Assembly: GCA_029547025.1 (NCBI GenBank)
Contig: JAKPQA010000035.1
Location: forward strand, 62,001 to 126,000
Reading direction: 5' to 3'
Source of the DNA: Armatimonadota bacterium
Lineage (GTDB): Bacteria > Armatimonadota > Zipacnadia > UBA1398 > JAKPQA01
Length of the DNA stretch: 64,000 bases
The notes below the pieces were generated by a model. The model was not told where the DNA came from. It was given only the letters and a program-made list of their open reading frames with translations, and did not search any database. Positions 27,095 to 35,420 of the stretch are shown here, one piece after another; positions within the stretch are counted from its first letter, which is position 1; each line of letters starts with the position of its first letter. The position numbers and the translations under genes were made by a program.

Positions 27095-27487
27095 CTACGA
27101 GGCCGCGGCGCCGGCCTTGGGCCGGGACTTGGGGACACTCGACATCAGGCCCGTGGTCTTGCAGGCCTTGACGCACTTCCGGTCGCGGAAGCGCTGGACG
27201 ACGGCCATCCAGCCCACGTCGCAGGCGAGGACGATCGTCGCGGTCTGACGGCCGCTCATGGGGGCATCGAAGACGTAGTCGCGGTTGCAGGCGGTGATGG
27301 TGACCACTTCGTCGGTGACCTCGAATCCGTCGGCGCGGAGGCGGCGGGCCATCTCCTCCATGAACGCCTCGCCGCCGGTCTCGCATACGCGCACGCACGT
27401 GTTGCACGTCACCAGCGCGACCTTCTCGTCCGGCTCGAGCTGGGCCACGATCTCCTCATAGGGGACGGCCTCGGTCTGGGCTCCCAT
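27095..27487 (-). CDS. MetV-like zinc/iron-sulfur protein, first copy
   Basis: A 130-residue protein with VTCNTCVRVCETGGEAFMEE near residue 27, then ITACNRDYV and VLACDVGW. CxxCxxxC-x2-GG and the distal Cys match the cofactor-binding N-terminus of MetV-type proteins. Two more cysteines (RKCVKAC) come near the C-terminus. It is paralogous to the next gene, which lies 21 bases downstream, and starts 3 bases after the ferredoxin stop. Tight spacing suggests co-translation as part of one complex. Confidence 0.62.
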   Translation of the reverse strand: MGAQTEAVPYEEIVAQLEPDEKVALVTCNTCVRVCETGGEAFMEEMARRLRADGFEVTDEVVTITACNRDYVFDAPMSGRQTATIVLACDVGWMAVVQRFRDRKCVKACKTTGLMSSVPKSRPKAGAAAS

Positions 27488-27490
27488 CGC

Positions 27491-28033
27491 CTAGCTCTCC
27501 TTCTTCGCAACGAACCGTCGCAGGCAGGTGCCCACCTCAAGAATCCGCCGGGCCGTGCGCTCGCGGCGCTCGGCCTCGTAGTCCTCGACCTCGGCGAAGG
27601 TCAGGGCCTTCATGGGGCACGCCTCGACACATGCCGGTTCCTTGCCCGCGGCCACACGCTCGGCGCACTGGTCGCACTTGATCGCGTGCCGGTCTTCCTC
27701 ACTGAACTTGGGGATACCGAAAGGGCACACGATGTTGCACAGCGTGCAGCCGATGCACTTGTCGTCCTCGACCACAACGGCGCCGGTCTCGGTGCGATGG
27801 ATGGCGCCCGCCGGGCAGATCAGCTCGCAGGGCGCCTCGGCGCAGTGATTACACACCATCTGCACGGGGTAGATGCGGTTCACCCACTCAATGTAGTTGC
27901 AGGCAACCCAGTCATGCTCCCGCTTGCAGGCCTCGATGCACTCCTCGCACCCGAGGCATCGGTTCGGCACCAGGTAGACTCGCTTCAACTCGGGTCCCTC
28001 ATTCGAGCTCCGCTCCAGGGGGCGGAGCAGCAT
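27491..28033 (-). CDS. Four-cluster 4Fe-4S ferredoxin-like electron-transfer subunit
   Basis: A 180-residue HycB/CooF-type protein with 16 cysteines in four sets: CLGCEECIEAC, CNHCAEAPCELIC, CIGCTLCNIVC, and CDQC with a distal CVEAC. Four [4Fe-4S] clusters are therefore expected. Such subunits wire catalytic partners in hydrogenases, formate dehydrogenases and heterodisulfide-reductase-like enzymes. The ATG at 28033 lacks a clear ribosome site; TTG 27988, with GAGGGA six bases upstream, would give the typical MKRVYL opening. It lies seven bases after the NuoG/HoxU-like gene. Confidence 0.88.
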   Translation of the reverse strand: MLLRPLERSSNEGPELKRVYLVPNRCLGCEECIEACKREHDWVACNYIEWVNRIYPVQMVCNHCAEAPCELICPAGAIHRTETGAVVVEDDKCIGCTLCNIVCPFGIPKFSEEDRHAIKCDQCAERVAAGKEPACVEACPMKALTFAEVEDYEAERRERTARRILEVGTCLRRFVAKKES

Positions 28034-28039
28034 GGCGCA

Positions 28040-28789
28040 CTACCTCATGGCCTGTCGGAGAACCGCGCCGATCGCCTGTCGCCGGCAGGCTGGGCACCGG
28101 GTCAACAGGCCTTCGGTGACCTCCGTCTCTGTCTTGAGCCGGTCGATCATCCGCTGGGGGGCGAAGTAGGCCCCACATTCGGAGCAGGCCTGTAGCTCGA
28201 GCTCGGTGTTGAAGACGCGCAGGACGCGCTTGTTCCCCATGTCCTCGATGGCGATGCAGCCCGTTGGGCACACGCGGGCGCACGCGCCGCAACCGATGCA
28301 CACATCGGACTGGATCTCGAAGGGCGTGGCCACTTTCCGGTCCACTCCCCGATGGATGAAGCTGATGGCCGGTGTGCCGATCTTCTGCTGGCAAGCCCGC
28401 GTGCAGAGTCCGCAGAGGATGCACTCCATCCCGCGGCCCTCGAAGCGCACGTTCTGGACCCCCAGACGCTCGGCCAGCTCGCGGATGGGCTTCGAGTCCG
28501 GGCACTGGGCCACGAGCAACTCGGCCGTGGTCCGACGGTACTCGCGCAGGTCGTCGGTATCGGTGCGCACGACCATGTCCGGCTCCACGGGACGCGTGCA
28601 GGAGCTCTCGATGCGCTTCCGGCCCCGCTGTTCGACCTCGACCACGCACAGCCGGCACGCGCCATAGGGCGTCAGCCCGGCATGATGGCACAGGGTCGGG
28701 ATGTCGATGCCGAGCTTTCGAGCGGCCTCCAGCACCGTGGAGCCCTCGGCCACTTCCACTGCATTTCCGTCGATCTCGATACGGATCAT
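28040..28789 (-). CDS. NuoG/HoxU-like 2Fe-2S and 4Fe-4S subunit, without catalytic domain
   Basis: A 249-residue protein starting at ATG 28789, with GGAGG eight bases upstream. The N-terminus is a plant-type [2Fe-2S] domain (CHHAGLTPYGACRLC, then SSCTRP). Two [4Fe-4S] sites follow, CILCGLCTRAC and CIGCGACARVC. The His-Cys3 cluster motif usual in NuoG and HydA is missing, and so is the hydrogenase H-cluster domain. The C-terminus instead has CSEC and CPAC pairs that look like a zinc ribbon. It probably relays electrons between the NuoF-like subunit and the downstream ferredoxin or MetV-like proteins. Confidence 0.85.
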   Translation of the reverse strand: MIRIEIDGNAVEVAEGSTVLEAARKLGIDIPTLCHHAGLTPYGACRLCVVEVEQRGRKRIESSCTRPVEPDMVVRTDTDDLREYRRTTAELLVAQCPDSKPIRELAERLGVQNVRFEGRGMECILCGLCTRACQQKIGTPAISFIHRGVDRKVATPFEIQSDVCIGCGACARVCPTGCIAIEDMGNKRVLRVFNTELELQACSECGAYFAPQRMIDRLKTETEVTEGLLTRCPACRRQAIGAVLRQAMR

Positions 28790-28811
28790 CGCCAGGGCCT
28801 CCACCAGAGGC

Positions 28812-30665
28812 CTACTCCTTCACTACCGCGTCGAAGCGGCACGCGTCGAGGCACGCGCCGCACTTGATGCACCGCTCCGGGTCGATCACATGGGGCTGCT
28901 TGCGCTCCCCCGTAATGCACTGCTGTGGGCACGCCCGGGCGCATGCGGTACAGCCCGTGCACTTCTCGGCGTCGATGTGGAACGTGATGAGTGCCGTGCA
29001 CACCGCCGCCGGGCAGCGCTTCTCATGTATGTGAGCATCGAACTCGTGGCGGAAGTGCCGGATGCTGCTCAGTACCGGGTTGGCGGCCGTCTGGCCGAGC
29101 CCACACAGTGATGCGCCTTTGACCGTGCGGCCGAGTTGGCCGAGCAGGTCGATGTCGGCGTCGGAGCCCTCGCCGGACGCGATGCGGTCGAGCACCTCCA
29201 GCATCCGGGGCACGCCTTCACGGCACGGCGTGCACTTGCCGCACGACTCGGACTTCAGGAAACGGAGGTAGTAGCGGGCCACATCCACGATGCAGGTGCG
29301 GTCATCCATCACGATCAGGCCGCCCGAGCCCATGATGGAGCCCACCTGCGCCAGGCTCTCGTAGTCGACACGCACATCGAAGAGCGATGCGGGGATGCAG
29401 CCGCCCGAGGGGCCGCCCGTCTGCACCGCCTTGATCGTTCGGCCCGGCTTCGGGCCGCCACCCACTTCGAAGACGATCTCGTTCAGCGTCATGCCTACGG
29501 GCACCTCAACCAGGCCCGTGTTCTGGACCTCGCCGACGAGAGAGAAGATCTTGGTCCCGCGACTGCGCTCGTAGCCGATCTCGCTGAACCAGGCCGCGCC
29601 GTGGCGAATGATGAGCGGTATGTTGGCCCAAGTCTCGACGTTGTTGATGTTGGTGGGTTTCCCGAACAGGCCGCGCTGCGCCGGAAACGGTGGCCGGGGC
29701 CGCGGTTCGCCGGCGAAGCCCTCGATGGATGCGATGAGAGCGGTCTCCTCGCCGCAGACGAAGGCACCCGCGCCGGTGACGATGTCCAGATCGAACGAGA
29801 ACCCCGTGCCGAGGATGTCCTCACCGAGTAAGCCCATCTCGCGAGCGACCTCGATGGCCAGCGCCGCGTTGCGCACAGCCAAAGGGTACTCGGCCCGGAT
29901 GTACATGATCCCTCGGCTGGCTCCTATGGCGTACCCGCCAATGGCCATACCCTCGATGACCGAGTGAGGATTACCCTCGAGCAGCGCTCGGTCCATGAAC
30001 GCGCCGGGGTCGCCCTCGTCGGCATTGCAGATGACGTACTTCTGGTCGCCCTCGGCCCTGCGGCACAGCTCCCACTTCATGCCCGTCGGGAAACCCGCAC
30101 CGCCACGGCCGCGAAGCGCGGACTGCTTCACTTCCTCCAGCACCGCCTCGGGCGTCATCTCGGTCAGCGCGCGCGCCAGAGCCGCATAGCCGTCCACGGC
30201 GAGGTAGTCGGCGACCTGCAGGGGGTCGATATGGCTCGCGTGCTTCAGCAGGCGCCGTTCCTGATGGGCGTAGAACGGGATGTCTCTCTCGAGCGCGATG
30301 GGCTCGTTGGTGGCGGGATGGCGGTACAGCACCGATTCGGGGATCGGCTGGCCATTCACGGCGGCTTCCACGATGGCGGGTGCCTGATCCGGCGTGGCGC
30401 CCCTGAAGAACAGCCCGTCACCGTAGGCGACCACCACGGGGGCGCACTGGCAGAAGCCATGGCAGCCTGTCGTCTTGATCTGCACCGAGCCCTCAAGGCC
30501 CGCATCGGCCACGGCTCGGCGCAATGCGGCGGCCACCTTGGCGCTGCCGGCGGCGTTGCAGCCCGGCCCATCGCAGACCGCGATCACGGTGGCCGCAGCC
30601 TCGTGGGCCTCGAGCGCCTGCTTCCGGCGGGCGTCGAGATCCGTCACTCCGGCGAGACGACTCAT
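28812..30665 (-). CDS. nuoF: NuoF/HydB-type NADH dehydrogenase subunit
   Basis: A 617-residue flavoprotein oxidising or reducing NAD(H). Order: a thioredoxin-like [2Fe-2S] domain (CDGPGC, GCHGFC), then the NuoF core with FMN/NADH loops GRGGAGFPTGMKW and GAGAFVCGEETALI. Next is the [4Fe-4S] motif SCGKCTPCREG, and finally two ferredoxin clusters (CTGCTACARAC, CIKCGACLDAC). This layout equals HydB of electron-bifurcating hydrogenases and HndC, not the shorter respiratory NuoF. It overlaps nuoE by four bases. With no HydA present, the electron acceptor must be another protein. Confidence 0.95.
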   Translation of the reverse strand: MSRLAGVTDLDARRKQALEAHEAAATVIAVCDGPGCNAAGSAKVAAALRRAVADAGLEGSVQIKTTGCHGFCQCAPVVVAYGDGLFFRGATPDQAPAIVEAAVNGQPIPESVLYRHPATNEPIALERDIPFYAHQERRLLKHASHIDPLQVADYLAVDGYAALARALTEMTPEAVLEEVKQSALRGRGGAGFPTGMKWELCRRAEGDQKYVICNADEGDPGAFMDRALLEGNPHSVIEGMAIGGYAIGASRGIMYIRAEYPLAVRNAALAIEVAREMGLLGEDILGTGFSFDLDIVTGAGAFVCGEETALIASIEGFAGEPRPRPPFPAQRGLFGKPTNINNVETWANIPLIIRHGAAWFSEIGYERSRGTKIFSLVGEVQNTGLVEVPVGMTLNEIVFEVGGGPKPGRTIKAVQTGGPSGGCIPASLFDVRVDYESLAQVGSIMGSGGLIVMDDRTCIVDVARYYLRFLKSESCGKCTPCREGVPRMLEVLDRIASGEGSDADIDLLGQLGRTVKGASLCGLGQTAANPVLSSIRHFRHEFDAHIHEKRCPAAVCTALITFHIDAEKCTGCTACARACPQQCITGERKQPHVIDPERCIKCGACLDACRFDAVVKE

Positions 30666-31132
30666 TCGTCGGCCTCCTCGCCGCGGCGCACCTGGCCCAC
30701 CAAACGCTTGACCTTCTGGGGCGTCATGCGCGCGTGGTACTCGCCGTCCACCATCACGAGAGGCGCGAGCGCGCAGGCGCCCAGGCAGGCGGCCGTCTCG
30801 AGGGTGATCTCGCCATCCTCGGTGGTCTCGCCGGGTCTCACGCCGAGCTGGCGCGAGAACTCCTCGGCAACACGCTCACCTCCCCGCACATGGCAGGCGG
30901 TGCCGAGGCAGACCAGGCACGTGTGCTTCCCTTTGGGCTTGAGGCGGAACGAATGGTAGAAGGTCGCCACGCTGTAGACCTGGCTCAGGGGCACGCCGGT
31001 GGTGTCGGCGATTGTGCGAAGGGCCTCCGGCGGCAGGTACTCGCACTCGGCCTGAACGGCCTGGATCAGGGGCACGAGGCCCTTGCCCTCCTCGATGCAG
31101 CGTTGCGCAACCGCGCGAACCTTCTCCACCAT
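30662..31132 (-). CDS. nuoE: NuoE/HydC-type [2Fe-2S] subunit
   Basis: A 156-residue thioredoxin-fold ferredoxin. The cluster ligands are CLGTAC and CLGAC, the Cx4C plus Cx3C pattern of NuoE. A helical N-terminal part (LPPEALRTIADTTGVPLSQVYSVATFY) is typical of the family. ATG 31132 gives the usual length; the open frame extends upstream to 31327 without support. It is first gene of the redox operon and is divergent from rpsB. It probably partners the NuoF/HydB protein in an NAD(H)-linked complex. Confidence 0.94.
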   Translation of the reverse strand: MVEKVRAVAQRCIEEGKGLVPLIQAVQAECEYLPPEALRTIADTTGVPLSQVYSVATFYHSFRLKPKGKHTCLVCLGTACHVRGGERVAEEFSRQLGVRPGETTEDGEITLETAACLGACALAPLVMVDGEYHARMTPQKVKRLVGQVRRGEEADE

Positions 31133-31394
31133 CGATCCGGCCTTTCCCGTGACCAGCCCGCCCGGGCGCAGGCATGCGTGCACGGCCAGTGACTGTGCTC
31201 TGGATGCGTGGCGTAAACCCAGCGGGAACCCGGACTTCCGCGCGCGGGAAGCCCGGGAGAGACAACGGTAGTCAGCCAAACGCGTTGACGAGCCCGGGGG
31301 CATTCCGGCGCCCCACGCCCCTTGCACTGTTCGTCTCTAGAATACCCTGCGGGCAGGTTCCGGGGCAACCACGGCGATGGGCCGGGAGTCGGCC

Positions 31395-31424
31395 TTGCCC
31401 CGCGCGATGCGGCCGTGGTAGACT
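31395..31424 (+). promoter_or_regulatory. Probable sigma-70-type promoter of rpsB
   Basis: TTGCCC (31395-31400), 18 bases, TAGACT (31419-31424). It would give a leader of about 215 bases before the rpsB start, as is common for autoregulated ribosomal-protein genes. Confidence 0.45.
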
Positions 31425-31606
31425 CTGGGGGCCGCTTCGCGGGGCCGTGCCTCGTCGGAGCCTGGTATGTGGTCGCGTTTCACCACCGGATGTCCCCCAT
31501 GGCTTTCCCTGGGCTCCGGCTTGCTGCCGGTGCGTCCCCGGTGTGGGGACTGCGTCCGCGGTGGCGACCCATCAGATCTCACGTCGCCCCTGTCGACGTG
31601 GTTGCG

Positions 31607-31638
31607 GCAACCGATGCTGGAATCGGTTGCAGGAGGTG
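31607..31638 (+). promoter_or_regulatory. Hairpin adjoining the rpsB Shine-Dalgarno
   Basis: GCAACCGAT (31607-31615) and ATCGGTTGC (31622-31630) form a perfect 9-bp stem with a six-base loop. The next base begins AGGAGGTG (31631-31638), the ribosome-binding site. A stem touching the site fits translational control, for example by S2 itself. This placement is seen; the mechanism is inferred. Confidence 0.6.
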
Positions 31639-31645
31639 CGTCTGT

Positions 31646-32488
31646 TTGGCCCTCGTTTCGATGAAGGAACTCCTGGAGGCCGGTGTGCACTTCGGCCACC
31701 AGACCCGCCGCTGGAATCCCAAGATGAAACCCTACATCTACGGCGGGCGCAACGGGATCTACATTATCGACCTGCACCAGACCCTCAAGAAGATCGACGA
31801 AGCCTACGACTTCGTGCGCCGCGTGGCCCTCGAGGGCAAGCCCGTCCTCTTCATCGGTACCAAGAAGCAGGGGCAGGAGACCATCCAGCGCGCGGCGGAA
31901 CGTTGTGGGCAGTATTACGTGAATCATCGCTGGCTGGGTGGCATGCTGACCAACTTCGTGACCATCCGTGGCCGCATCAACCGCCTCAAGGAGCTAACCC
32001 AGATGGAGCAAGATGGCTCCCTGGAGCTCCGCCCCAAGAAAGAGGCGGCCCGCTTGATGCTCGAGCGCGAGAAGCTGGCCAAGAACCTCGGGGGCATTAT
32101 GGACATGCCCAGCTTGCCGGGGGCCGTGTTTGTGGTGGATCTGAAGAAGGAGCACATCGCGCTGCGCGAGTGCCGCCGGCTGGAGATCCCGACGGTGGGC
32201 ATCGTAGACACGAACTGCGATCCCGACGAAGTGGACTACATCATCCCGGCCAACGATGATGCGATTCGCGCGATTCGCCTGCTGACGAACCTGATGGCCG
32301 ATGCGGTCATCGAGGGCCAGCGGGAGCGCGAGGCACGCGCGGCTGACGAGGCCGGCGAGGAGTCCGAGGGCGCCGCCGCGGATTCCGACGAAGCCTATGA
32401 CTACCCGCACGCGCCCGAAGAAGTGGGTGCCGAGGCCGAGTATGCCTATGAGCCCGAGGACGAGGAAGAAGACGCCTCGGCCGTCTAG
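31646..32488 (+). CDS. rpsB: 30S ribosomal protein S2
   Basis: A 280-residue ribosomal protein of the small subunit, at the platform and head junction. The protein reads [19 protein letters not shown] from TTG 31646, which has AGGAGGTG seven bases upstream; ATG 31661 would lose the conserved leader residues. S2 blocks present: [74 protein letters not shown]-terminal extension of about 50 residues is highly acidic (Glu, Asp, Ala, Tyr). The tsf gene follows after 131 bases, as in most bacteria. Confidence 0.98.
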   Translation: MALVSMKELLEAGVHFGHQTRRWNPKMKPYIYGGRNGIYIIDLHQTLKKIDEAYDFVRRVALEGKPVLFIGTKKQGQETIQRAAERCGQYYVNHRWLGGMLTNFVTIRGRINRLKELTQMEQDGSLELRPKKEAARLMLEREKLAKNLGGIMDMPSLPGAVFVVDLKKEHIALRECRRLEIPTVGIVDTNCDPDEVDYIIPANDDAIRAIRLLTNLMADAVIEGQREREARAADEAGEESEGAAADSDEAYDYPHAPEEVGAEAEYAYEPEDEEEDASAV

Positions 32489-32619
32489 GACACGTTCGCC
32501 TGCTCTCGGGCCCGCGATGAGGACGCGCACTGGCGCCGTGTGGTGGGCGTGGGCCCGCGGGGTGGGATCATGGGTTCCGCGGGTCGGCGGGCCCACTTGT
32601 GCAAGGAGCTGACTCCCCG

Positions 32620-33243
32620 ATGGCGATTACCGCTTCCCAGGTCAAGGAACTCCGCGAGCGCACTGGCGCGGGGATGATGGACTGCAAACAGGCACTGACC
32701 GAGGCCGATGGCGACATGGACGCGGCCATCGAGTGGTTGCGGAAGAAGGGCCTCTCGGCTGCCGCCAAGCGTGCGACGCGCCAGGCCAGCGAAGGTGCGG
32801 TGTTTGCATACGTTCACACGAACCAGAAGATCGGGGTCCTGGTCGAGCTCAACTGCGAGACCGACTTCGTCGCGCGCACCGAGGGCTTCAGGAACCTGGG
32901 TGCCGAGTTGGCCCTTCAGGTGGCGGCCATGGCGCCCGAGTACGTGAGCCAGCAGGACATCCCGGCCGAGCGCATCGAGCGGGAAACCCAGATTCTGACG
33001 GAACTCACGCGCAATGAGGGCAAGCCCGAGCAGGCGATCCCCAAGATCGTTGAGGGCCGCGTCAAGAAGCTCCTCTCCGAGATCTGCCTCATGGATCAGG
33101 TCTATGTGCGCGACGAGAAGCGCAAGCAGACCATCCGCGACCTGGTCAACGAAGCGGCGGCCAACTTGGGTGAGAACATCCAGGTCCGGCGCTTCGCACG
33201 GTTCAACGTGGCCGAGGTGGAGGGGACCGCAGAGGCGGAGTAG
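32620..33243 (+). CDS. tsf: Elongation factor Ts
   Basis: A 207-residue nucleotide-exchange factor for EF-Tu. The N-terminal UBA-like domain reads [19 protein letters not shown]. The core has the conserved [10 protein letters not shown] and the later [16 protein letters not shown] block. The length matches the short EF-Ts form (about 200 residues) rather than the 283-residue E. coli form. ATG 32620 has AAGGAG about 11 bases upstream. It lies between rpsB and pyrH. Confidence 0.98.
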   Translation: MAITASQVKELRERTGAGMMDCKQALTEADGDMDAAIEWLRKKGLSAAAKRATRQASEGAVFAYVHTNQKIGVLVELNCETDFVARTEGFRNLGAELALQVAAMAPEYVSQQDIPAERIERETQILTELTRNEGKPEQAIPKIVEGRVKKLLSEICLMDQVYVRDEKRKQTIRDLVNEAAANLGENIQVRRFARFNVAEVEGTAEAE

Positions 33244-33261
33244 CCGGCCAGACCGAGCGCG

Positions 33262-33296
33262 GGCCCGGCCCCACCACACCCGACGGGGGCCGGGCC
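33262..33296 (+). terminator. GC-rich hairpin between tsf and pyrH
   Basis: Arms 33262-33272 and 33286-33296 form a perfect 11-bp stem around a 13-base loop, followed by TTGT. It is strong enough to act as a partial terminator or attenuator separating rpsB-tsf from the pyrH group. The T-run is poor. Confidence 0.45.
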
Positions 33297-33339
33297 TTGT
33301 CGTGCCGTGGATCCGCGGTGGAAAGTGGGGCGCGCGAGC

Positions 33340-34092
33340 ATGGGGGGACCAGCCGACGGGCCGCAGTACAGACGGATCCTCCTCAAACTGTCCGGGGAGG
33401 CATTCAAAGGGCCGCGCGGTTACGGCATCCACCGTGAGACCGTCGATTCCTTTGCCGAGGCCATCGCCGAGATACACCAGGCGGGTGTTGACATCGGCGT
33501 CGTCTGCGGGGCGGGGAACATTTTCCGAGGCGCCAAAGAGGGCCAGGGAATGGACCGCAACACCGCCGACTACATGGGGATGCTCGCCACCGTTCTCAAC
33601 GCCATGGCGCTGCAGGAGGCCGTGGAGCGACTCGGCGTGGTGACGCGGGTCCAGAGCGCGATCGAGGTTCGCCAGGTGGCAGAGCCCTTCATCCTGAGAC
33701 GGGCGCTGCGGCATCTCGAGAAGGAACGCGTGGTGATATTCGCCGGCGGAACGGGTAATCCCCACTTCACGACCGACACGGCGGCCGTCTTGCGCGCCGT
33801 CGAGATCCGGGCCGATGTCATTCTCAAAGCCACGAACGTGGACGGCGTCTACGATAAGGATCCGCGTAAGTACCCCGACGCCCGGCTCCTCACCGAGGTC
33901 GACTACGGCTACGCGCTCCAGCACGAACTTGCCGTGATGGACGCCACGGCTCTCTCCTTGAGTCGCGACAAGAATGTGCCTATCATCGTGTTCAACCTTT
34001 CGGATACCGGCAACATCCGCCGCGTGGTCTGGGGCCAGAAGATCGGGACGGTCGTGAGGAGAATGCCTGATGGTGAAGGATGTCATTCATGA
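33340..34092 (+). CDS. pyrH: Uridylate kinase
   Basis: Hexameric amino-acid-kinase-fold enzyme that phosphorylates UMP to UDP. Motifs: [12 protein letters not shown] near the N-terminus, [10 protein letters not shown] (phosphate-binding), [16 protein letters not shown], and [20 protein letters not shown] 33340 gives 250 residues, close to the usual 240; GTG 33307 is an in-frame alternative. Its last 23 bases overlap the start of frr, so translation of the two is probably coupled. Confidence 0.97.
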   Translation: MGGPADGPQYRRILLKLSGEAFKGPRGYGIHRETVDSFAEAIAEIHQAGVDIGVVCGAGNIFRGAKEGQGMDRNTADYMGMLATVLNAMALQEAVERLGVVTRVQSAIEVRQVAEPFILRRALRHLEKERVVIFAGGTGNPHFTTDTAAVLRAVEIRADVILKATNVDGVYDKDPRKYPDARLLTEVDYGYALQHELAVMDATALSLSRDKNVPIIVFNLSDTGNIRRVVWGQKIGTVVRRMPDGEGCHS

Positions 34093-34627
34093 CGCCGAGA
34101 CGCGGATGAAGCGGTCCATCGAGGCCACGCGCGAGGCCTTGTCCACCATCCGCACCGGAGTCGCTCACGCCGCTCTCCTCTCGCCCATTACCGTGGACGT
34201 GTACGGCTCGAAGATGCGCATTAGTGAGGTCGCGACTATCAGCGTCCCCGAGCCGCGTACGCTGATGATCACACCGTGGGACAAGGGGATCGTCCCCGAC
34301 ATCGAGCGCGCGATTCTCACTTCGGAGCTCGGACTGACGCCCAGCAGCGACGGAGCAATCATCCGCCTCCACATTCCCCCGCTGACCGAGGAGCGCCGCA
34401 AGGAGCTGGTCAAGGGAGTCGGCAAACGGGTCGAAGAGGGCAAGGTTGCCGTCCGCAACATCCGCCGCGACGCCAACGAGATGCTCAAGGAGCTCGAGAA
34501 GGCCAAGGAGATCAGCGAGGACGACACCCATCGCGGCCAAGAGGAGATTCAGAAGGCGACCGATGCGGCGATCAAGGAACTGGACGCCTTGCGCGCCGCC
34601 AAGGAGAAGGAACTGATGCAGGTCTAG
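34070..34627 (+). CDS. frr: Ribosome recycling factor
   Basis: A 185-residue protein that, with EF-G, splits post-termination ribosomes. It has the full RRF length and order: a helical start ([15 protein letters not shown]), the beta domain ([32 protein letters not shown]), then the long three-helix bundle ([32 protein letters not shown]). ATG 34070 sits inside pyrH, with AGGAG eight bases before it. Confidence 0.98.
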   Translation: MVKDVIHDAETRMKRSIEATREALSTIRTGVAHAALLSPITVDVYGSKMRISEVATISVPEPRTLMITPWDKGIVPDIERAILTSELGLTPSSDGAIIRLHIPPLTEERRKELVKGVGKRVEEGKVAVRNIRRDANEMLKELEKAKEISEDDTHRGQEEIQKATDAAIKELDALRAAKEKELMQV

Positions 34628-34643
34628 GCTGGGCCTCCACTCT

Positions 34644-35420
34644 ATGCCGCGAAAGAAGACCCCCCCAAAGAGCGCGGTTCCTCACCATATTGCCATCGTT
34701 ATGGATGGCAACGGCCGGTGGGCGCGTCAGCGCGGCATGCCTCGTCCCATGGGGCATCGGTATGGCGTGGCGGCCCTGCGTCGCACGTGTGAGGCGTGCG
34801 ATGCGCGAGGCGTGCGCGTGCTCACGGCCTATGCCTTCTCGTCGGAGAACTGGAAACGGCCGCGCACCGAGGTGGGGGCGCTCATGACCCTCTTCGAGCG
34901 GTCAATCCGGAAGGAGATCGACGAGCTCGACGCGCGGGGCGTGCGGTTCATGATCTCCGGCCGGCTCCACGAGCTGCCCGAGCCCGTCCTGCGGGCGTTC
35001 ACCGAGGCCATCGAACGCACCGCACCCAACTCGGGGCTCACGCTGAATCTGGCCCTCAACTACGGCGGGCGGCGTGAGATCGCCGATGCTGCCCGGGCCA
35101 TTGCCGAGCGGGTGGCTCGCGGCGAGATCATGCCCGAAGCCATCGACGAGGCCCTGTTCGCGGAACACCTCTACACGGCGGGCCTGCCCGACCCGGACCT
35201 GGTCATCCGGACGGGCGGCGACATGCGCGTGTCGAACTTCCTCCTCTGGCAGGCCGCCTACGCCGAGTACTGGGTCACGCCGGCGCTGTGGCCCGACTTC
35301 GACGAGACGCTGCTGGACCAGGCGCTGGCGGATTTCGCGGCCCGGGAGCGCCGTTTCGGCGGCGTGGTGGGCCGCAAGGGAGCCGCCGCGTCCGCGGCGA
35401 GCCCGGCCGAGGGATCTTGA
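34644..35420 (+). CDS. uppS: Undecaprenyl diphosphate synthase (cis-prenyltransferase)
   Basis: Makes the C55 lipid carrier for peptidoglycan and other envelope glycans from farnesyl diphosphate and IPP. At 258 residues it is normal length. Motifs: HIAIVMDGNGRWARQRG (catalytic Asp in MDGNGR), RGVRVLTAYAFSSENWKRP, LNLALNYGGRREI, and the C-terminal PDPDLVIRTGGDMRVSNFLLWQ with the Mg-binding Asp/Glu region. The final base of its TGA is the A of the dxr start ATG. A cdsA gene usually separates these two; here it is absent. Confidence 0.97.
   Translation: MPRKKTPPKSAVPHHIAIVMDGNGRWARQRGMPRPMGHRYGVAALRRTCEACDARGVRVLTAYAFSSENWKRPRTEVGALMTLFERSIRKEIDELDARGVRFMISGRLHELPEPVLRAFTEAIERTAPNSGLTLNLALNYGGRREIADAARAIAERVARGEIMPEAIDEALFAEHLYTAGLPDPDLVIRTGGDMRVSNFLLWQAAYAEYWVTPALWPDFDETLLDQALADFAARERRFGGVVGRKGAAASAASPAEGS

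Larger units (their letters stand above)
31133..31645. other. Divergent control region between nuoE and rpsB, with long rpsB leader
   Basis: This 513-bp stretch contains no gene. It holds a probable rpsB promoter at 31395-31424, a hairpin with arms 31534-31539 and 31545-31550, and a 9-bp hairpin abutting the rpsB ribosome-binding site (31607-31630). The minus-strand promoter for the redox operon was not identified. Confidence 0.6.

Noticed and set aside
26552-31132. Reading the redox operon as an electron-bifurcating [FeFe]-hydrogenase (HydABC)
   Set aside because: HydB- and HydC-type subunits are present, but the 249-residue third subunit lacks the H-cluster domain and its motifs.
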